Below are positions 1 through 8,002 of a DNA stretch of 47,746 nucleotides, piece by piece. The stretch comes from Fimbriimonadaceae bacterium. GTDB lineage: Bacteria > Armatimonadota > Fimbriimonadia > Fimbriimonadales > Fimbriimonadaceae. The stretch lies in contig JAICWL010000016.1 in assembly GCA_025934835.1 (NCBI GenBank), positions 1 to 47,746 on the forward strand, read 5' to 3'. Positions within the stretch are counted from its first letter, which is position 1. Each line of letters opens with the position of its first letter. Both the position numbers and the translations under genes were made by a program. The notes under the pieces were generated by a model. It was not told the DNA's origin. It saw only the letters and a program-made list of their open reading frames with translations, and did not search any database.

Positions 1-69
1 CGCCGCTTACGCGTCCTTCGTCGGCAGTTCGTCCCTAGGCATCCGTCGTGCACCCTCACTAGCTTCTAT
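1..69 (-). rRNA. 23S ribosomal RNA, 5' end (partial)
   Basis: Read on the minus strand, positions 69 to 1 line up with the first ~70 nt of bacterial 23S rRNA. The match covers the start (AAGCTA at 65-60), the CACG..GGATGCC block (50-38) and the CGA.GAAGGACG block further in, at nearly the same spacing as in E. coli. The gene continues off the left edge, so only the 5' terminus is visible. The exact first base is estimated from that alignment. No 16S gene, spacer tRNA or anti-Shine-Dalgarno end lies upstream; a DUF421 gene begins ~200 nt away. A leader of about 200 nt (70-274) holds the presumed promoter and a short hairpin. Confidence 0.85.
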
Positions 70-71
70 AA

Positions 72-89
72 ACAAGGCACAAACCTTGT
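72..89 (-). other. Hairpin just upstream of the 23S 5' end
   Basis: ACAAGG (72-77) and CCTTGT (84-89) form a perfect 6-bp inverted repeat around a 6-nt loop, ending about three bases from the predicted 23S 5' terminus. It could be part of the pre-rRNA processing stem, a leader hairpin or chance. The trailer of the 23S gene is outside the window, so pairing with it cannot be tested here. Confidence 0.35.
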
Positions 90-108
90 CGAGTGCTCGA
101 TGCGCTTC

Positions 109-135
109 TGTCAATGCGATATTTCAGACTGTCAA
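109..135 (-). promoter_or_regulatory. Paired TTGACA elements upstream of 23S rRNA
   Basis: On the minus strand the 9-mer CATTGACAG occurs twice, with perfect TTGACA hexamers at 135-130 and 114-109, offset by 21 bp (two helical turns). They lie 40-65 nt before the 23S 5' end and are oriented towards it, so they are likely -35 elements of the rRNA promoter. No convincing TATAAT follows at 16-18 bp from either copy, so the exact promoter is unresolved. Confidence 0.45.
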
Positions 136-274
136 TGTGCCGGCCCGCTCCTAGAGCCGGAGAGCCCGAAAGCGCTCCAACCTCGAACCGGGAGTGTTAA
201 TGGTACCCAAGCCCACCTCAAATTGCGCCACCGGTGGGCCGGATATTCATCGTTCCAATGATTTTCCATACGCC

Positions 275-772
275 TCAGGCCTTTGGCACGCCTTCGCCGT
301 GTTCATCCGATAGGTCATATGGCACGACATTCACACGGCCGTCCGGTTCCAGCACCGCAAATCGAAGCTCGAGTGGGCTCCCCACCTCGCGCTCGCGCAG
401 CGCCTCGTATACATCGTCGTCCGACATGCCGATCCGCCGCAGATTCTCCTCCACCAGCTTTCCGTTGTGCACGAGAACGACCGGGCCGGCGCCGACGAGG
501 TGGCGCAAGCGCTTCGACCGAAGCATCGCCATCGTGATGAGCTTGTTTGCTGCGAGCAGCGTCATCGCCGACACCAAGCCGGCTTTCAGCGAAGTATCGC
601 CCCGGATCATCGCTGTCTCCACAGCGCTGCCCAGCAGCGCGAAAATCAGCAGGTCCAGCGCGGAGAGCTGCCCGAGCGAGCGCCTCCCCATAACTCGCAT
701 CAAAGCGACCAGAAATAGGTAGATAATCAGCGTGGCTGCAGCCACCATCGAGAGCTGACCCGTCGTCTGCAT
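275..772 (-). CDS. DUF421 / YetF-family membrane protein
   Basis: This 165-residue protein belongs to the YetF (DUF421) family of inner-membrane proteins, whose biochemical role is poorly known. Three hydrophobic segments are visible at about 8-28, 38-57 and 62-83. The family motif GRRSLGQL..LDLL follows the first segment. A small soluble alpha/beta domain (about 90-160) begins with the GPVVLVHNGK strand and contains FAVLEPDGRVNVVP. The 52-bp gap to the divergent DUF421 gene at 825 must hold the promoters of both. It is transcribed towards the 23S gene. It is the most diverged of the three copies: the second and third have GKR.(L/V)GQMN.YDL, while this one has GRRSLGQLSALDL. Confidence 0.85.
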   Translation of the reverse strand: MQTTGQLSMVAAATLIIYLFLVALMRVMGRRSLGQLSALDLLIFALLGSAVETAMIRGDTSLKAGLVSAMTLLAANKLITMAMLRSKRLRHLVGAGPVVLVHNGKLVEENLRRIGMSDDDVYEALREREVGSPLELRFAVLEPDGRVNVVPYDLSDEHGEGVPKA

Positions 773-824
773 CGATTTCTTACTTCAAGGCGTCTCTGGA
801 ATCGCTAAGCTGAGTGTAGAGCAA

Positions 825-1361
825 ATGACCTGGCTTGGGCATGTTTTCGACCACCCCGATGCGGCTGGAGCGCTCGTCATCGCCCTGAAAGCAGCGGTCG
901 TGTACGCCTTCCTGGTCGCCGGACTGAGGCTTCTCGGCAAGCGAGAACTCGGCCAGATGAACCTGTACGACCTAGTTCTGATCGTCGTACTCGGCAATGC
1001 AGTTCAGAACGCCATGATGAACGGCGACAACACCCTGGTCGGCGGCCTCATCGCCGCGGGAACCTTGCTTGTCCTGAACAAAGCCCTGAACATGGTGATT
1101 CGGCGCTCCAGACGCGTCGAAAAGGCACTTGTCGGCCACGCGGTGCTCATCCTCAACGAAGGCAGGCCGATGCTTCCCCAGATGCGCGCCGAAGGAGTGA
1201 GCTTCGACCAGCTCATGCAAGCTTTGCGCGAGCATGGCCTCACGAGACCCGAGGAAGCGCACCTCGCGATCCTCGAAGTCGACGGCACCATCAGCGTCGT
1301 TCCGAAGGGAGCGTCGGTGCTACAGACCAAGCGGCACTTCAAGGCCATCCGACTTCCCTGA
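825..1361 (+). CDS. DUF421 / YetF-family membrane protein
   Basis: This 178-residue YetF (DUF421) paralogue has three N-terminal membrane segments (about 19-37, 45-65, 70-90). The canonical signature GKRELGQMNLYDL is followed by LGNAVQNAMMNGDN, then a cytoplasmic C-terminal domain with HAVLILNEG and LAILEVDGTISVVP. Only five bases separate it from the next paralogue, so the two are almost certainly co-transcribed. It shares more with the third copy than with the minus-strand one. Function is not established for the family; roles at the envelope have been suggested for Bacillus homologues. The ATG is the first in frame after the divergent intergenic region. Confidence 0.87.
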   Translation: MTWLGHVFDHPDAAGALVIALKAAVVYAFLVAGLRLLGKRELGQMNLYDLVLIVVLGNAVQNAMMNGDNTLVGGLIAAGTLLVLNKALNMVIRRSRRVEKALVGHAVLILNEGRPMLPQMRAEGVSFDQLMQALREHGLTRPEEAHLAILEVDGTISVVPKGASVLQTKRHFKAIRLP

Positions 1362-1366
1362 CCCGC

Positions 1367-1867
1367 ATGGAAACTATCAGCCTCGAAGTTCTTAGCATCT
1401 ACGCCGCGAAGGCCGCGGTCGTGCTGATCTTCCTGCTCATCTTGTACCGATGCCTTGGCAAGCGGCAAGTCGGCCAAATGAATGTATACGATTTGGCAGC
1501 GATCATGGCTGTATCAAATGCCGTGCAGAACGCCTTGACCGCAGGCAAGGGAAACCTGAGCATCGGCCTTGCCAGCTCCGCCACCTTGCTGATCCTCGGT
1601 TGGCTGCTCACAAAGCTATTTCGCTCTTCTCCGGAAAGCAAACGATTGCTCCTCGGGGTTCCCGTGGTGCTCGTTAGCGACGGTCACGTTCTGCATCAAC
1701 GGCTCAGAAACGAAGACGTATCGACCGACGAGCTTCTCGCAGCCATCCATCAGCATGGTCTAGAATCGCCAAAGCAAGTCTGCCTGGCGGTGCTCGAGCT
1801 CGACGGCTCGATCAGCGTCGTGCCGATGGGGCGCAAGATGGAGATCAACCCCGAAGTCCAGCAGTAA
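1367..1867 (+). CDS. DUF421 / YetF-family membrane protein
   Basis: This is the third YetF (DUF421) copy in the row (166 residues). Membrane segments lie at about 14-28, 36-52 and 62-80. The signature GKRQVGQMNVYDLAAIMAV and the tail LAVLELDGSISVVPMG match the second copy closely, which suggests a tandem duplication. It starts five bases after the preceding gene and ends 12 bases before a secreted protein, so all three plus-strand genes probably form one operon. YetF proteins are thought to oligomerise; different paralogues might form mixed assemblies, but that is inference. Confidence 0.87.
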   Translation: METISLEVLSIYAAKAAVVLIFLLILYRCLGKRQVGQMNVYDLAAIMAVSNAVQNALTAGKGNLSIGLASSATLLILGWLLTKLFRSSPESKRLLLGVPVVLVSDGHVLHQRLRNEDVSTDELLAAIHQHGLESPKQVCLAVLELDGSISVVPMGRKMEINPEVQQ

Positions 1868-1879
1868 CGGTTCCAACCT

Positions 1880-2695
1880 ATGCCAAACACTCACGCCTCT
1901 CGACTTGTCATTTTCGCTTTAATCGCGACTCTGCTGATCCCGATCGCGTCCGCACAGGACCCCTTCGATGGTCGCGACGAATACCCGCAATTTCGAAATC
2001 TCTCAGGTTTACCGGGCGGGCTCTTCGGCGTCCTGCCGAGCGGCAAGCCCGGAATTGGCGGCGCGCTCGCGCTCAGCACTCCGATCGCCTACTCTCTCGC
2101 CAACGGCCGGCTCGCGCTCGTCGGCGCCGACATGAGCTTTACCGACCGGCCGCAGTTCATCGATCCCCACGGCGAGGATGCCAATCCCAGCTCAAACGGA
2201 ACTCTCGCGGGCATGGTGGGTATCGGAGTCCCGTTCGGCAATTTCACCGTGGCCGATATGGCGCTCAGCTCCAAGCTCGATCAGGTGTTCAACATACACT
2301 TCACCCCGAAGCTGAACAACCGGGGCGTTGGCATTGGATTGGGAGTTCAGGATATCAAGGGGCATGGCGGCGGTGGCGGGGCGGTCATCGACCAACAGGA
2401 GGGCACGCACAGCCAATCGCGTTACGCCGTAATCACCCATCCATGCGGACGCAGCGGCTACCTATCAGTGGGCTGGGGCGACGGCAGATTCCGCAGACCA
2501 TTCGGAAGCGCGAGCCAGGGCATCTCGAAATGGGGCCGGGCGCTGGTCGAGTTCGACGGCTTCAACTGGAATTGCGGACTGGCGGCCAAGCTGGGAGCCT
2601 TCGAAGGAGCACCGGATCGGCCCGTCGAAATCAACGGATTTATCGGCCTGATCCGAGGTGGGCACACCACGCTGGGCCTCTCCGCAACATTCTAA
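1880..2695 (+). CDS. Exported protein of unknown function, possible outer-membrane beta-barrel
   Basis: I do not recognise a family. The 271-residue product has a clear Sec signal peptide (hydrophobic core about 9-22, cleavage after ASA near residue 25). The mature part alternates short amphipathic strands with Gly/Asn/Asp turns, contains a Gly-rich stretch near 155-162 and two Cys in the second half, and ends in ATF. A terminal phenylalanine after an amphipathic strand is typical of substrates of the BAM outer-membrane assembly machine. It follows two DUF421 genes by 12 bases, so it may act in the same envelope process. It ends seven bases before the convergent ABC exporter. Confidence 0.7.
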   Translation: MPNTHASRLVIFALIATLLIPIASAQDPFDGRDEYPQFRNLSGLPGGLFGVLPSGKPGIGGALALSTPIAYSLANGRLALVGADMSFTDRPQFIDPHGEDANPSSNGTLAGMVGIGVPFGNFTVADMALSSKLDQVFNIHFTPKLNNRGVGIGLGVQDIKGHGGGGGAVIDQQEGTHSQSRYAVITHPCGRSGYLSVGWGDGRFRRPFGSASQGISKWGRALVEFDGFNWNCGLAAKLGAFEGAPDRPVEINGFIGLIRGGHTTLGLSATF

Positions 2696-2701
2696 TCTCG
2701 C

Positions 2702-4477
2702 CTAAGTAGAAACCAGCTCGTAAAGCCCGGCATACGCCCCACCGCTTTGAAGCAGTTCGGAGTGCCGGCCGGTCTCCACGATTCTTCCCTGCTGAAGCAC
2801 GGCGATCTGATCGGCCGACTGGATCGTGCTCAGCCGGTGTGCGATCACCAGCGTCGTGCGGCCTTTCATCAGCCGGTCGAGCGCTTCGCGAACCAGCGAT
2901 TCCGAGCGGTTGTCCAAAGCGGAGGTCGCCTCATCCAAGATCAAGATCTTTGGGTCCTTCAGAAGGGCCCGCGCGATCGCCACCCGCTGTCTCTGTCCAC
3001 CCGAGAGCGTGACGCCGCGCTCGCCGACGAGCGTGTCGTACCCTGATGGGAAGCTGTTCACGAACTCGTCGACGTTCGCATCTCGAGAAGCGATCTCGAT
3101 CTCCGCGTCGCTTGCATCGAGCCTTCCATACCGAATGTTCTCGCGGATCGTCCCGTTGAACAGAACCGCGTCTTGCGGCACGATGCCCACATGCTCGCGA
3201 AGCGAGCGGCGACGTATATCGCGCAGCGGAACTCCATCCACCGTGATCCGCCCAGACCGAGGCTCGTAAAATCGATAGATCAGGGACGCGACGGTGCTCT
3301 TGCCCGAACCACTCGGGCCCACAACCGCGGTGACGCGCCCTGCGGCCAAGGTCAACGAGAGGCCGCAGAGAACGTTCGTTTCTGGAACGTATTCGAAGTG
3401 AACGTCTTCTATTCGAACTTCGCCGGGACCTGCGGGAAAATCGACGGCTCCAGCACCGTCCGGCTCTTCCGGTGGAGTGTCGAGAATCGAAAAGAGCCGC
3501 TCGGCCGCGCCGACCGCCCGCTGCAGTCGCGTGTAGAAGCTGGCGAGCTGCGCCATGGGCTGCGTGATAACGAACACGATCATCAGGAAGCCCACGAGCG
3601 CTCCCAGGCTCATGGCGCCCGTGAGCACCCCGCGCCCGCCGTACCACATCACCCCGATGAGCATTAGGAAGAACCCAGCGCTGGCCACGACACCCATAAC
3701 GCCTTCCCACATGGAGCTGCGCATATTCAGGCGAAAAACACTCTGAAGGCGCTCTGCGGCCCGATCGTTCTCGTACGGCTCGCGAGCGAATGCTTTCACC
3801 AACCGTATATTCGCAAGCGCCTCGGTCATTGCGCCGATCGCGTCGCTCAGACTATCCAGCCCTTGGCGAATGAGCTTTCGAAGATTCCGGCCGAGCACGA
3901 CGAACATCAGCATCATGGCGGCAAGCAGCCCTACGACCACTAGCGTCAGACGCCAATCCATCCACACCGCAATGACGACTCCGCCGAGCAGAGTCAGGAG
4001 ATTGGGCACGAACCGTACGACGTCGTCCGCTAACGTCGTCTGAAGCAGCGTCACGTCGTTCGAGAGGTAAGAGCCGAGATCGCCGGAGCGTGTCTGGTCG
4101 AAATACGCAACCGGCAGGATCTGAAGATGGCTGAACAGCTTCTCGCGGGCGTCCATGACGATGCGGTTGCCGGTGTATGCGCCCAGCATGAATTGTGCGT
4201 ATGCGACCACGGCAGATACCAAGATCAGCGCGCCGATCCCTATTGCGAAACGGTCGAGCTGGCCGACGTCCTTTACGCCCGTGATCTGGTCGACTCCTGC
4301 CCGGGCAAGCAGGGGGATCGCAAGCGACACGAGGCTCGTGAAGAGCGAGAGAACGGCCGCTCCGAACAAAGCGAGCTTGTATGGCGAGGCGAGATGCAAG
4401 AGCCGCGCGACGCCCGAAAACGTCAGCTTGGGCGGAGGTCCGGCTGCGCCTGCAGCCAATTGAGCGGATGTTCGCAT
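2702..4477 (-). CDS. ABC-type exporter, fused permease and ATPase (MsbA/multidrug type)
   Basis: This 591-residue half-transporter has an N-terminal six-helix exporter domain (about 30-320) and a C-terminal nucleotide-binding domain. Walker A is GPSGSGKST, the Q-loop is IVPQD, the signature is LSGGQRQR, Walker B is ILILDEATSALD and the H-loop is IAHRLSTI. It would act as a homodimer in the inner membrane, exporting a lipid or hydrophobic compound. An MsbA-like lipid-flipping role is plausible in a diderm, but sequence alone does not separate lipid A flippases from multidrug exporters. It is divergent from miaA with 48 bp between starts and stands alone, with no partner half-transporter nearby. 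Confidence 0.9.
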   Translation of the reverse strand: MRTSAQLAAGAAGPPPKLTFSGVARLLHLASPYKLALFGAAVLSLFTSLVSLAIPLLARAGVDQITGVKDVGQLDRFAIGIGALILVSAVVAYAQFMLGAYTGNRIVMDAREKLFSHLQILPVAYFDQTRSGDLGSYLSNDVTLLQTTLADDVVRFVPNLLTLLGGVVIAVWMDWRLTLVVVGLLAAMMLMFVVLGRNLRKLIRQGLDSLSDAIGAMTEALANIRLVKAFAREPYENDRAAERLQSVFRLNMRSSMWEGVMGVVASAGFFLMLIGVMWYGGRGVLTGAMSLGALVGFLMIVFVITQPMAQLASFYTRLQRAVGAAERLFSILDTPPEEPDGAGAVDFPAGPGEVRIEDVHFEYVPETNVLCGLSLTLAAGRVTAVVGPSGSGKSTVASLIYRFYEPRSGRITVDGVPLRDIRRRSLREHVGIVPQDAVLFNGTIRENIRYGRLDASDAEIEIASRDANVDEFVNSFPSGYDTLVGERGVTLSGGQRQRVAIARALLKDPKILILDEATSALDNRSESLVREALDRLMKGRTTLVIAHRLSTIQSADQIAVLQQGRIVETGRHSELLQSGGAYAGLYELVST

Positions 4478-4525
4478 GCCTGGTCTTTCCGAAGAGTACT
4501 ACGCTGGAACGGCTATTCTTAAATC

Positions 4526-5416
4526 ATGCCGCTCTTAGTCGCCGTCCTCGGCCCGACGGCGTCCGGCAAGACCTCGTTCGCGGAGGCAGCGGCAAAAGTT
4601 CTTGGGGCCCAGCTTATCAACGCGGACGCCTTTCAGGCGTACCGTGGCATGGATATCGGGACCGCCAAGCCAGTCTGCAAGGACCGGTACGAGCTCCTCG
4701 ATATCAAGCAGCCGGACGAAAACTACGGCGCCGGCGAATTCGTTCTCCGCTCGCAAGAGATCCTTGGCCGACTGTTTTCCCAGGGTAGGCATGCGGTCGT
4801 AGTCGGTGGCACCGGGCTCTATGTTCGTGCGCTGTTCGAGGAATACCAGCAGATGGTCGGTCCACCTGACCCCTCGCTTCGCGAGCGTTTGAATCGTCGG
4901 CTTGCGACCGACGGCTTGGCCCCGCTCGTGGAAGAGCTTCGCGAGCGAGACCCGGCGGCCGCTACGAATATCGATCTGAACAACCCGGCCCGCGTGACCC
5001 GCGCGCTCGAGCGAGCTCTCTTTTCCGATACCCCGCGGGCACCGAAGCTCCCGGAATTCGAGAAAATGAAACTGGCCCTCGACGTGCCCAAGCTCACGAT
5101 CGAAGACAGAATCGTGCGGCGAGTCGAAGCAATGGTGCAAAATGGTTGGGTCCAGGAAGTTCGACAACTTCGTGAACAAGGTTTCTCGCTCTCAGACCCG
5201 GGCTTGAGGGCGATCGGCTACGCACAGATGTGGCAACACCTGGACGGCCTTTTGGGTCTGGACGATGCGATCTCGGCTACGGTGGGCGCAACGACGCGCT
5301 ACGCCAAGAGACAGCGGACCTGGCTTCGGTCCGAACCCAATCTTAGTGTGCTGGAGATTGTGGATGAGAGCCCGCTCAGAGTAGCGCAGGAACTCTTCCG
5401 CCCATATTTGCAATAG
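4526..5416 (+). CDS. miaA: tRNA dimethylallyltransferase MiaA
   Basis: MiaA transfers a dimethylallyl group from DMAPP to N6 of A37 in tRNAs reading UNN codons. The 296-residue protein starts with the P-loop GPTASGKT (about 9-16). The family motifs DAFQAYRGMDIGTAKP (the usual SxQ is replaced by AFQ) and VGGTGLYVRAL follow. The C-terminal part contains GLRAIGY and RQRTW, expected for this family, and the length is normal. It opens a tightly packed series with hfq (12-nt gap) and dapF; miaA-hfq is a widely conserved pair. The downstream MiaB methylthiolase is not in the window. Confidence 0.96.
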   Translation: MPLLVAVLGPTASGKTSFAEAAAKVLGAQLINADAFQAYRGMDIGTAKPVCKDRYELLDIKQPDENYGAGEFVLRSQEILGRLFSQGRHAVVVGGTGLYVRALFEEYQQMVGPPDPSLRERLNRRLATDGLAPLVEELRERDPAAATNIDLNNPARVTRALERALFSDTPRAPKLPEFEKMKLALDVPKLTIEDRIVRRVEAMVQNGWVQEVRQLREQGFSLSDPGLRAIGYAQMWQHLDGLLGLDDAISATVGATTRYAKRQRTWLRSEPNLSVLEIVDESPLRVAQELFRPYLQ

Positions 5417-5428
5417 GAGCCATATCGG

Positions 5429-5692
5429 ATGGGCAAAGCTATCAATTTGCAGGACATGTTCCTGAATCAAGTGAGAAAGGAAGGGATCGGGGTCACCATC
5501 TATCTCACGAATAGCGTACAGCTCCGCGGGCAAGTCCGCGGATTTGACGCATTTACCGTTCTACTCGACACTCCAGGGAAGCCGACTCAGCTCGTTTACA
5601 AGCACGCGGTCGCGAGTATCGTGCCGAGCAAGCCCGTAGGATCGTACAGGCCCCACGGTGAGCACGAGCGCGACGAAGATCAACAGGAATGA
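5429..5692 (+). CDS. hfq: RNA-binding protein Hfq
   Basis: Hfq is a hexameric Sm-like RNA chaperone that supports small-RNA and mRNA pairing. This 87-residue copy carries the Sm1 region ([15 protein letters not shown], then [18 protein letters not shown]) and the Sm2 motif [10 protein letters not shown] near residues 57-66, where the YKH is the RNA-contacting signature. The tail is short and acidic. A good ribosome-binding site (AGGAG) lies about nine bases before the ATG. Its ATGA end overlaps the dapF start, so translation of the two is probably coupled. Its presence implies Hfq-dependent riboregulation, though no sRNA gene was recognised here. Confidence 0.96.
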   Translation: MGKAINLQDMFLNQVRKEGIGVTIYLTNSVQLRGQVRGFDAFTVLLDTPGKPTQLVYKHAVASIVPSKPVGSYRPHGEHERDEDQQE

Positions 5693-6519
5693 TCCCGTTC
5701 GTCAAGATGCAAGGCATCGGCAATGACTTCGTCATAGTCGACGCCTTGCGCTCCCCCCTGCCCCTTGGAGACGTTCCCGCCTTCTCGAAAAAGGTCTGCG
5801 ACCGCCGGTTCGGCGTCGGCGCGGACGGGCTCATCATCATCGAACCGGGCGAAGCCGCGCCGTTTCGGATGCGCATGTTCAATCCGGACGGCTCGGAGAG
5901 CGAGATGTGCGGCAACGGCATTCGCTGCTTCGCAAGGCTGCTGCGACTCCACGGTCACCTGAGTTCGGACCGGGTGGATGTCGAGACCGGAGCGGGCATT
6001 CTCGATCTGCAGCTTCTGGATTCGAACTTGGTCAAAGTGGCCATGGGGCCAGCCTCGTTCCTTCGGGGCGAAATCGGCATGACGGGCGATCCTGCAGACC
6101 AATTCGTAGAGCAGCCCGTGGGCCATGGCTTGCTAGGCACGGCCGTATCCATGGGCAACCCGCACCTCGTCATTTTCGTGCAGGACGTTGCTAGCGTGCC
6201 CCTCGAACTTTGGGGGCCCGAGTTGGAGCATTTCACCGCTTTCCCCCAGCGCACGAACGTGCATTTTGCCCAGGTGCTCGATTCCGGACATATTCGGCAG
6301 CGCACCTGGGAACGAGGGGCGGGAATCACGCTCGCTTGCGGCACAGGGGCGTGCAGCGTCGCGGCTGCGGGAAACCTGACCGGCAGGACCGGCACGCACG
6401 TCCAGATCGATCTTCCAGGCGGCTCTCTAGATATCGACCTGCACAATTTCCAAGTCTCGATGACGGGTCCGGCGGAAATCTCGTTTACCGGCCAAATCTG
6501 TGAAATCTTGGAAAGATGA
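5689..6519 (+). CDS. dapF: Diaminopimelate epimerase DapF
   Basis: DapF interconverts LL- and meso-diaminopimelate, giving the peptidoglycan cross-linking residue and the lysine precursor. The 276-residue protein shows both catalytic cysteine motifs: [12 protein letters not shown] near 72-83 and the second-half motif LACGTGACS near 218-226. The N-terminal KMQGIGNDF substrate loop is also present. It overlaps hfq upstream and the kinase-like gene downstream, each by four bases (ATGA), consistent with one operon from miaA. It fits with the LD-carboxypeptidases in this window, which act on diaminopimelate-containing stem peptides. Confidence 0.97.
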   Translation: MIPFVKMQGIGNDFVIVDALRSPLPLGDVPAFSKKVCDRRFGVGADGLIIIEPGEAAPFRMRMFNPDGSESEMCGNGIRCFARLLRLHGHLSSDRVDVETGAGILDLQLLDSNLVKVAMGPASFLRGEIGMTGDPADQFVEQPVGHGLLGTAVSMGNPHLVIFVQDVASVPLELWGPELEHFTAFPQRTNVHFAQVLDSGHIRQRTWERGAGITLACGTGACSVAAAGNLTGRTGTHVQIDLPGGSLDIDLHNFQVSMTGPAEISFTGQICEILER

Positions 6520-7160
6520 ACGTCCAGCCGGGCATCATCGTCGTCCTGAACGGTGCCCCTCGATCCGGCAAGTCCAGCATCGCAGAGGCGATCCAAGATT
6601 CCTTCCCTGGCCTATGGATCCACCTCGGTGTCGACGTCTATGCCGGGCACGTCACACCCCCTCGCTTCCGCCCCGGCATCGGCCTTCGGCCCTATGCCGA
6701 GCGCCCAGATCTGGAGAAGCAGATCCCATCGATGTTCGCCGCACTATACGAGTCCGCCGCAGCGCACAGTCGGCTCGGAATCAATGCCGTCCTGGACGTC
6801 GGGCACCATGACGCGTACAGCGAGCCCCTGAACACCTTGCACGACAGCGCGCGGCGTCTTACCGGTCTGCCGGCCGTCCTCGTCGGAGTTCGCTGTCCGC
6901 TTGAAACAATTCTGGAGCGACGATCCATTAATCAGCCTGGTCGCGAGGGTGTGTATGTGGCGCCAAGCGAAAACGAGCCGGTGCCGGGCCCGGTCCTGCT
7001 GTGGCAAACGGAAGTTCACCGGCCAGGTATCTACGACCTCGAAGTCGATACCTCGCTCGCTACGCCGGCCGAGTGCGCGGAAGTTATCCGAGCCTTCTTG
7101 CAGCGCGGCATCCCTCGGCCATCCGCCTTCGAACGTCTTGCTTCGGAAACCGAGAAATGA
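6516..7160 (+). CDS. Chloramphenicol-phosphotransferase-like P-loop kinase
   Basis: This 214-residue P-loop protein has Walker A GAPRSGKSS near residues 13-21 and a DVY segment shortly after. The architecture resembles Streptomyces chloramphenicol 3-O-phosphotransferase, including the LDVGHHDAYS region and a GVRCPLETILERR segment after the central strands. Family members phosphorylate small hydroxylated compounds, but most homologues are uncharacterised, so resistance should not be assumed. It overlaps dapF by ATGA and is therefore the fourth gene of the miaA-hfq-dapF unit. The usual partner of dapF in other genomes is different, so this linkage is probably lineage-specific. Confidence 0.78.
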   Translation: MNVQPGIIVVLNGAPRSGKSSIAEAIQDSFPGLWIHLGVDVYAGHVTPPRFRPGIGLRPYAERPDLEKQIPSMFAALYESAAAHSRLGINAVLDVGHHDAYSEPLNTLHDSARRLTGLPAVLVGVRCPLETILERRSINQPGREGVYVAPSENEPVPGPVLLWQTEVHRPGIYDLEVDTSLATPAECAEVIRAFLQRGIPRPSAFERLASETEK

Positions 7161-7240
7161 CGATCGGGCCAAGGACCCTCGACGACGGATCCTGGCGCCT
7201 TGGTTGACATGCGGCTGTCGGAAGCCGACATAATCCGGCC

Positions 7241-8002
7241 ATGTGGGGAGCCAATTCGATCCTCGGAGCATTGGCGCTCGTCGGTTGCGCGATGCAAGGC
7301 GCGGCGCCGTCCATGCCGAAGCCGCAAGCCGCGAAAGAGATCAAGTTCACCGCCGCCGACGGCGGGACAGTTTTCGGCGACTTCTATGCGTCGGCTAAGC
7401 CGGAGTCGACTCGCGTCGTGCTGATGTTTCACCAGGCAGGGTCGAATGCCGCCGAGTACTACCCCATAGCGCCGAGAGTCGCGGCTTTGGGCTTCGATTG
7501 CCTCGCGGTGGATCAGCGCTCGGGCGGTGACATGTGGGGCGTCGCTAATCGCACGGCGGCACTGTATCCCAAGCCGCCAGACTACACCGCGGCGTATTCC
7601 GACATTCTTGGAGCGCTCAGCTGGGCGCAGGACCAGCACTACAAGACAATCATCGCCTGGGGTAGCAGCTACAGTGCATCGCTCGTGCTAAAGCTTGCCG
7701 CCGAGCACCCGGAGCTCAGCGGCGTCATCGCATTCTCGCCCGGCGAGTATTTCGGGCAGCCGGGGCTCGTCCTCGGGTGGGTTAAACAGATCAAAATACC
7801 GATGCTTCTCGCCTCCACAGAGCCAGAAGCGTCCAACTCCGTACGGGCGTTCTATAATACATCGCAGCGGCCCGGCGACCTCCTCGTCATCAGCCCCAAA
7901 GGCATCCACGGCAGCTCGACGCTTCGGCCGGATAAGGAGCCGAACGGCAGCGCGTTCTACTGGCAGAACGTCGAATCATTCCTGAAGCGATTCGAAAAAT
8001 AG
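7241..8002 (+). CDS. Alpha/beta hydrolase, probable lipoprotein (dienelactone-hydrolase-like)
   Basis: This 253-residue alpha/beta hydrolase has a short N-terminal signal with a possible lipobox (LVGC, Cys near residue 16), so it is probably lipid-anchored in the periplasm. The nucleophile elbow is GSSYS near residue 130, a serine version of GxSxG. Asp in ASTEPEAS or just after and His in GIHGSSTL near residue 227 would complete the triad. MFHQAGSNAAEY forms the oxyanion strand. The substrate is unknown. It is preceded by an 80-bp gap after the kinase gene and ends exactly where the convergent purK ends: the two stop codons abut as TAGCTA. Confidence 0.8.
   Translation: MWGANSILGALALVGCAMQGAAPSMPKPQAAKEIKFTAADGGTVFGDFYASAKPESTRVVLMFHQAGSNAAEYYPIAPRVAALGFDCLAVDQRSGGDMWGVANRTAALYPKPPDYTAAYSDILGALSWAQDQHYKTIIAWGSSYSASLVLKLAAEHPELSGVIAFSPGEYFGQPGLVLGWVKQIKIPMLLASTEPEASNSVRAFYNTSQRPGDLLVISPKGIHGSSTLRPDKEPNGSAFYWQNVESFLKRFEK

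Noticed and set aside
130-240. Possible tRNA in the 23S leader (a GGTTCGA-like T-loop on the minus strand)
   Set aside because: No acceptor stem, anticodon arm or D-arm could be formed around it, and the T-stem is not 5 bp with a 7-nt loop.
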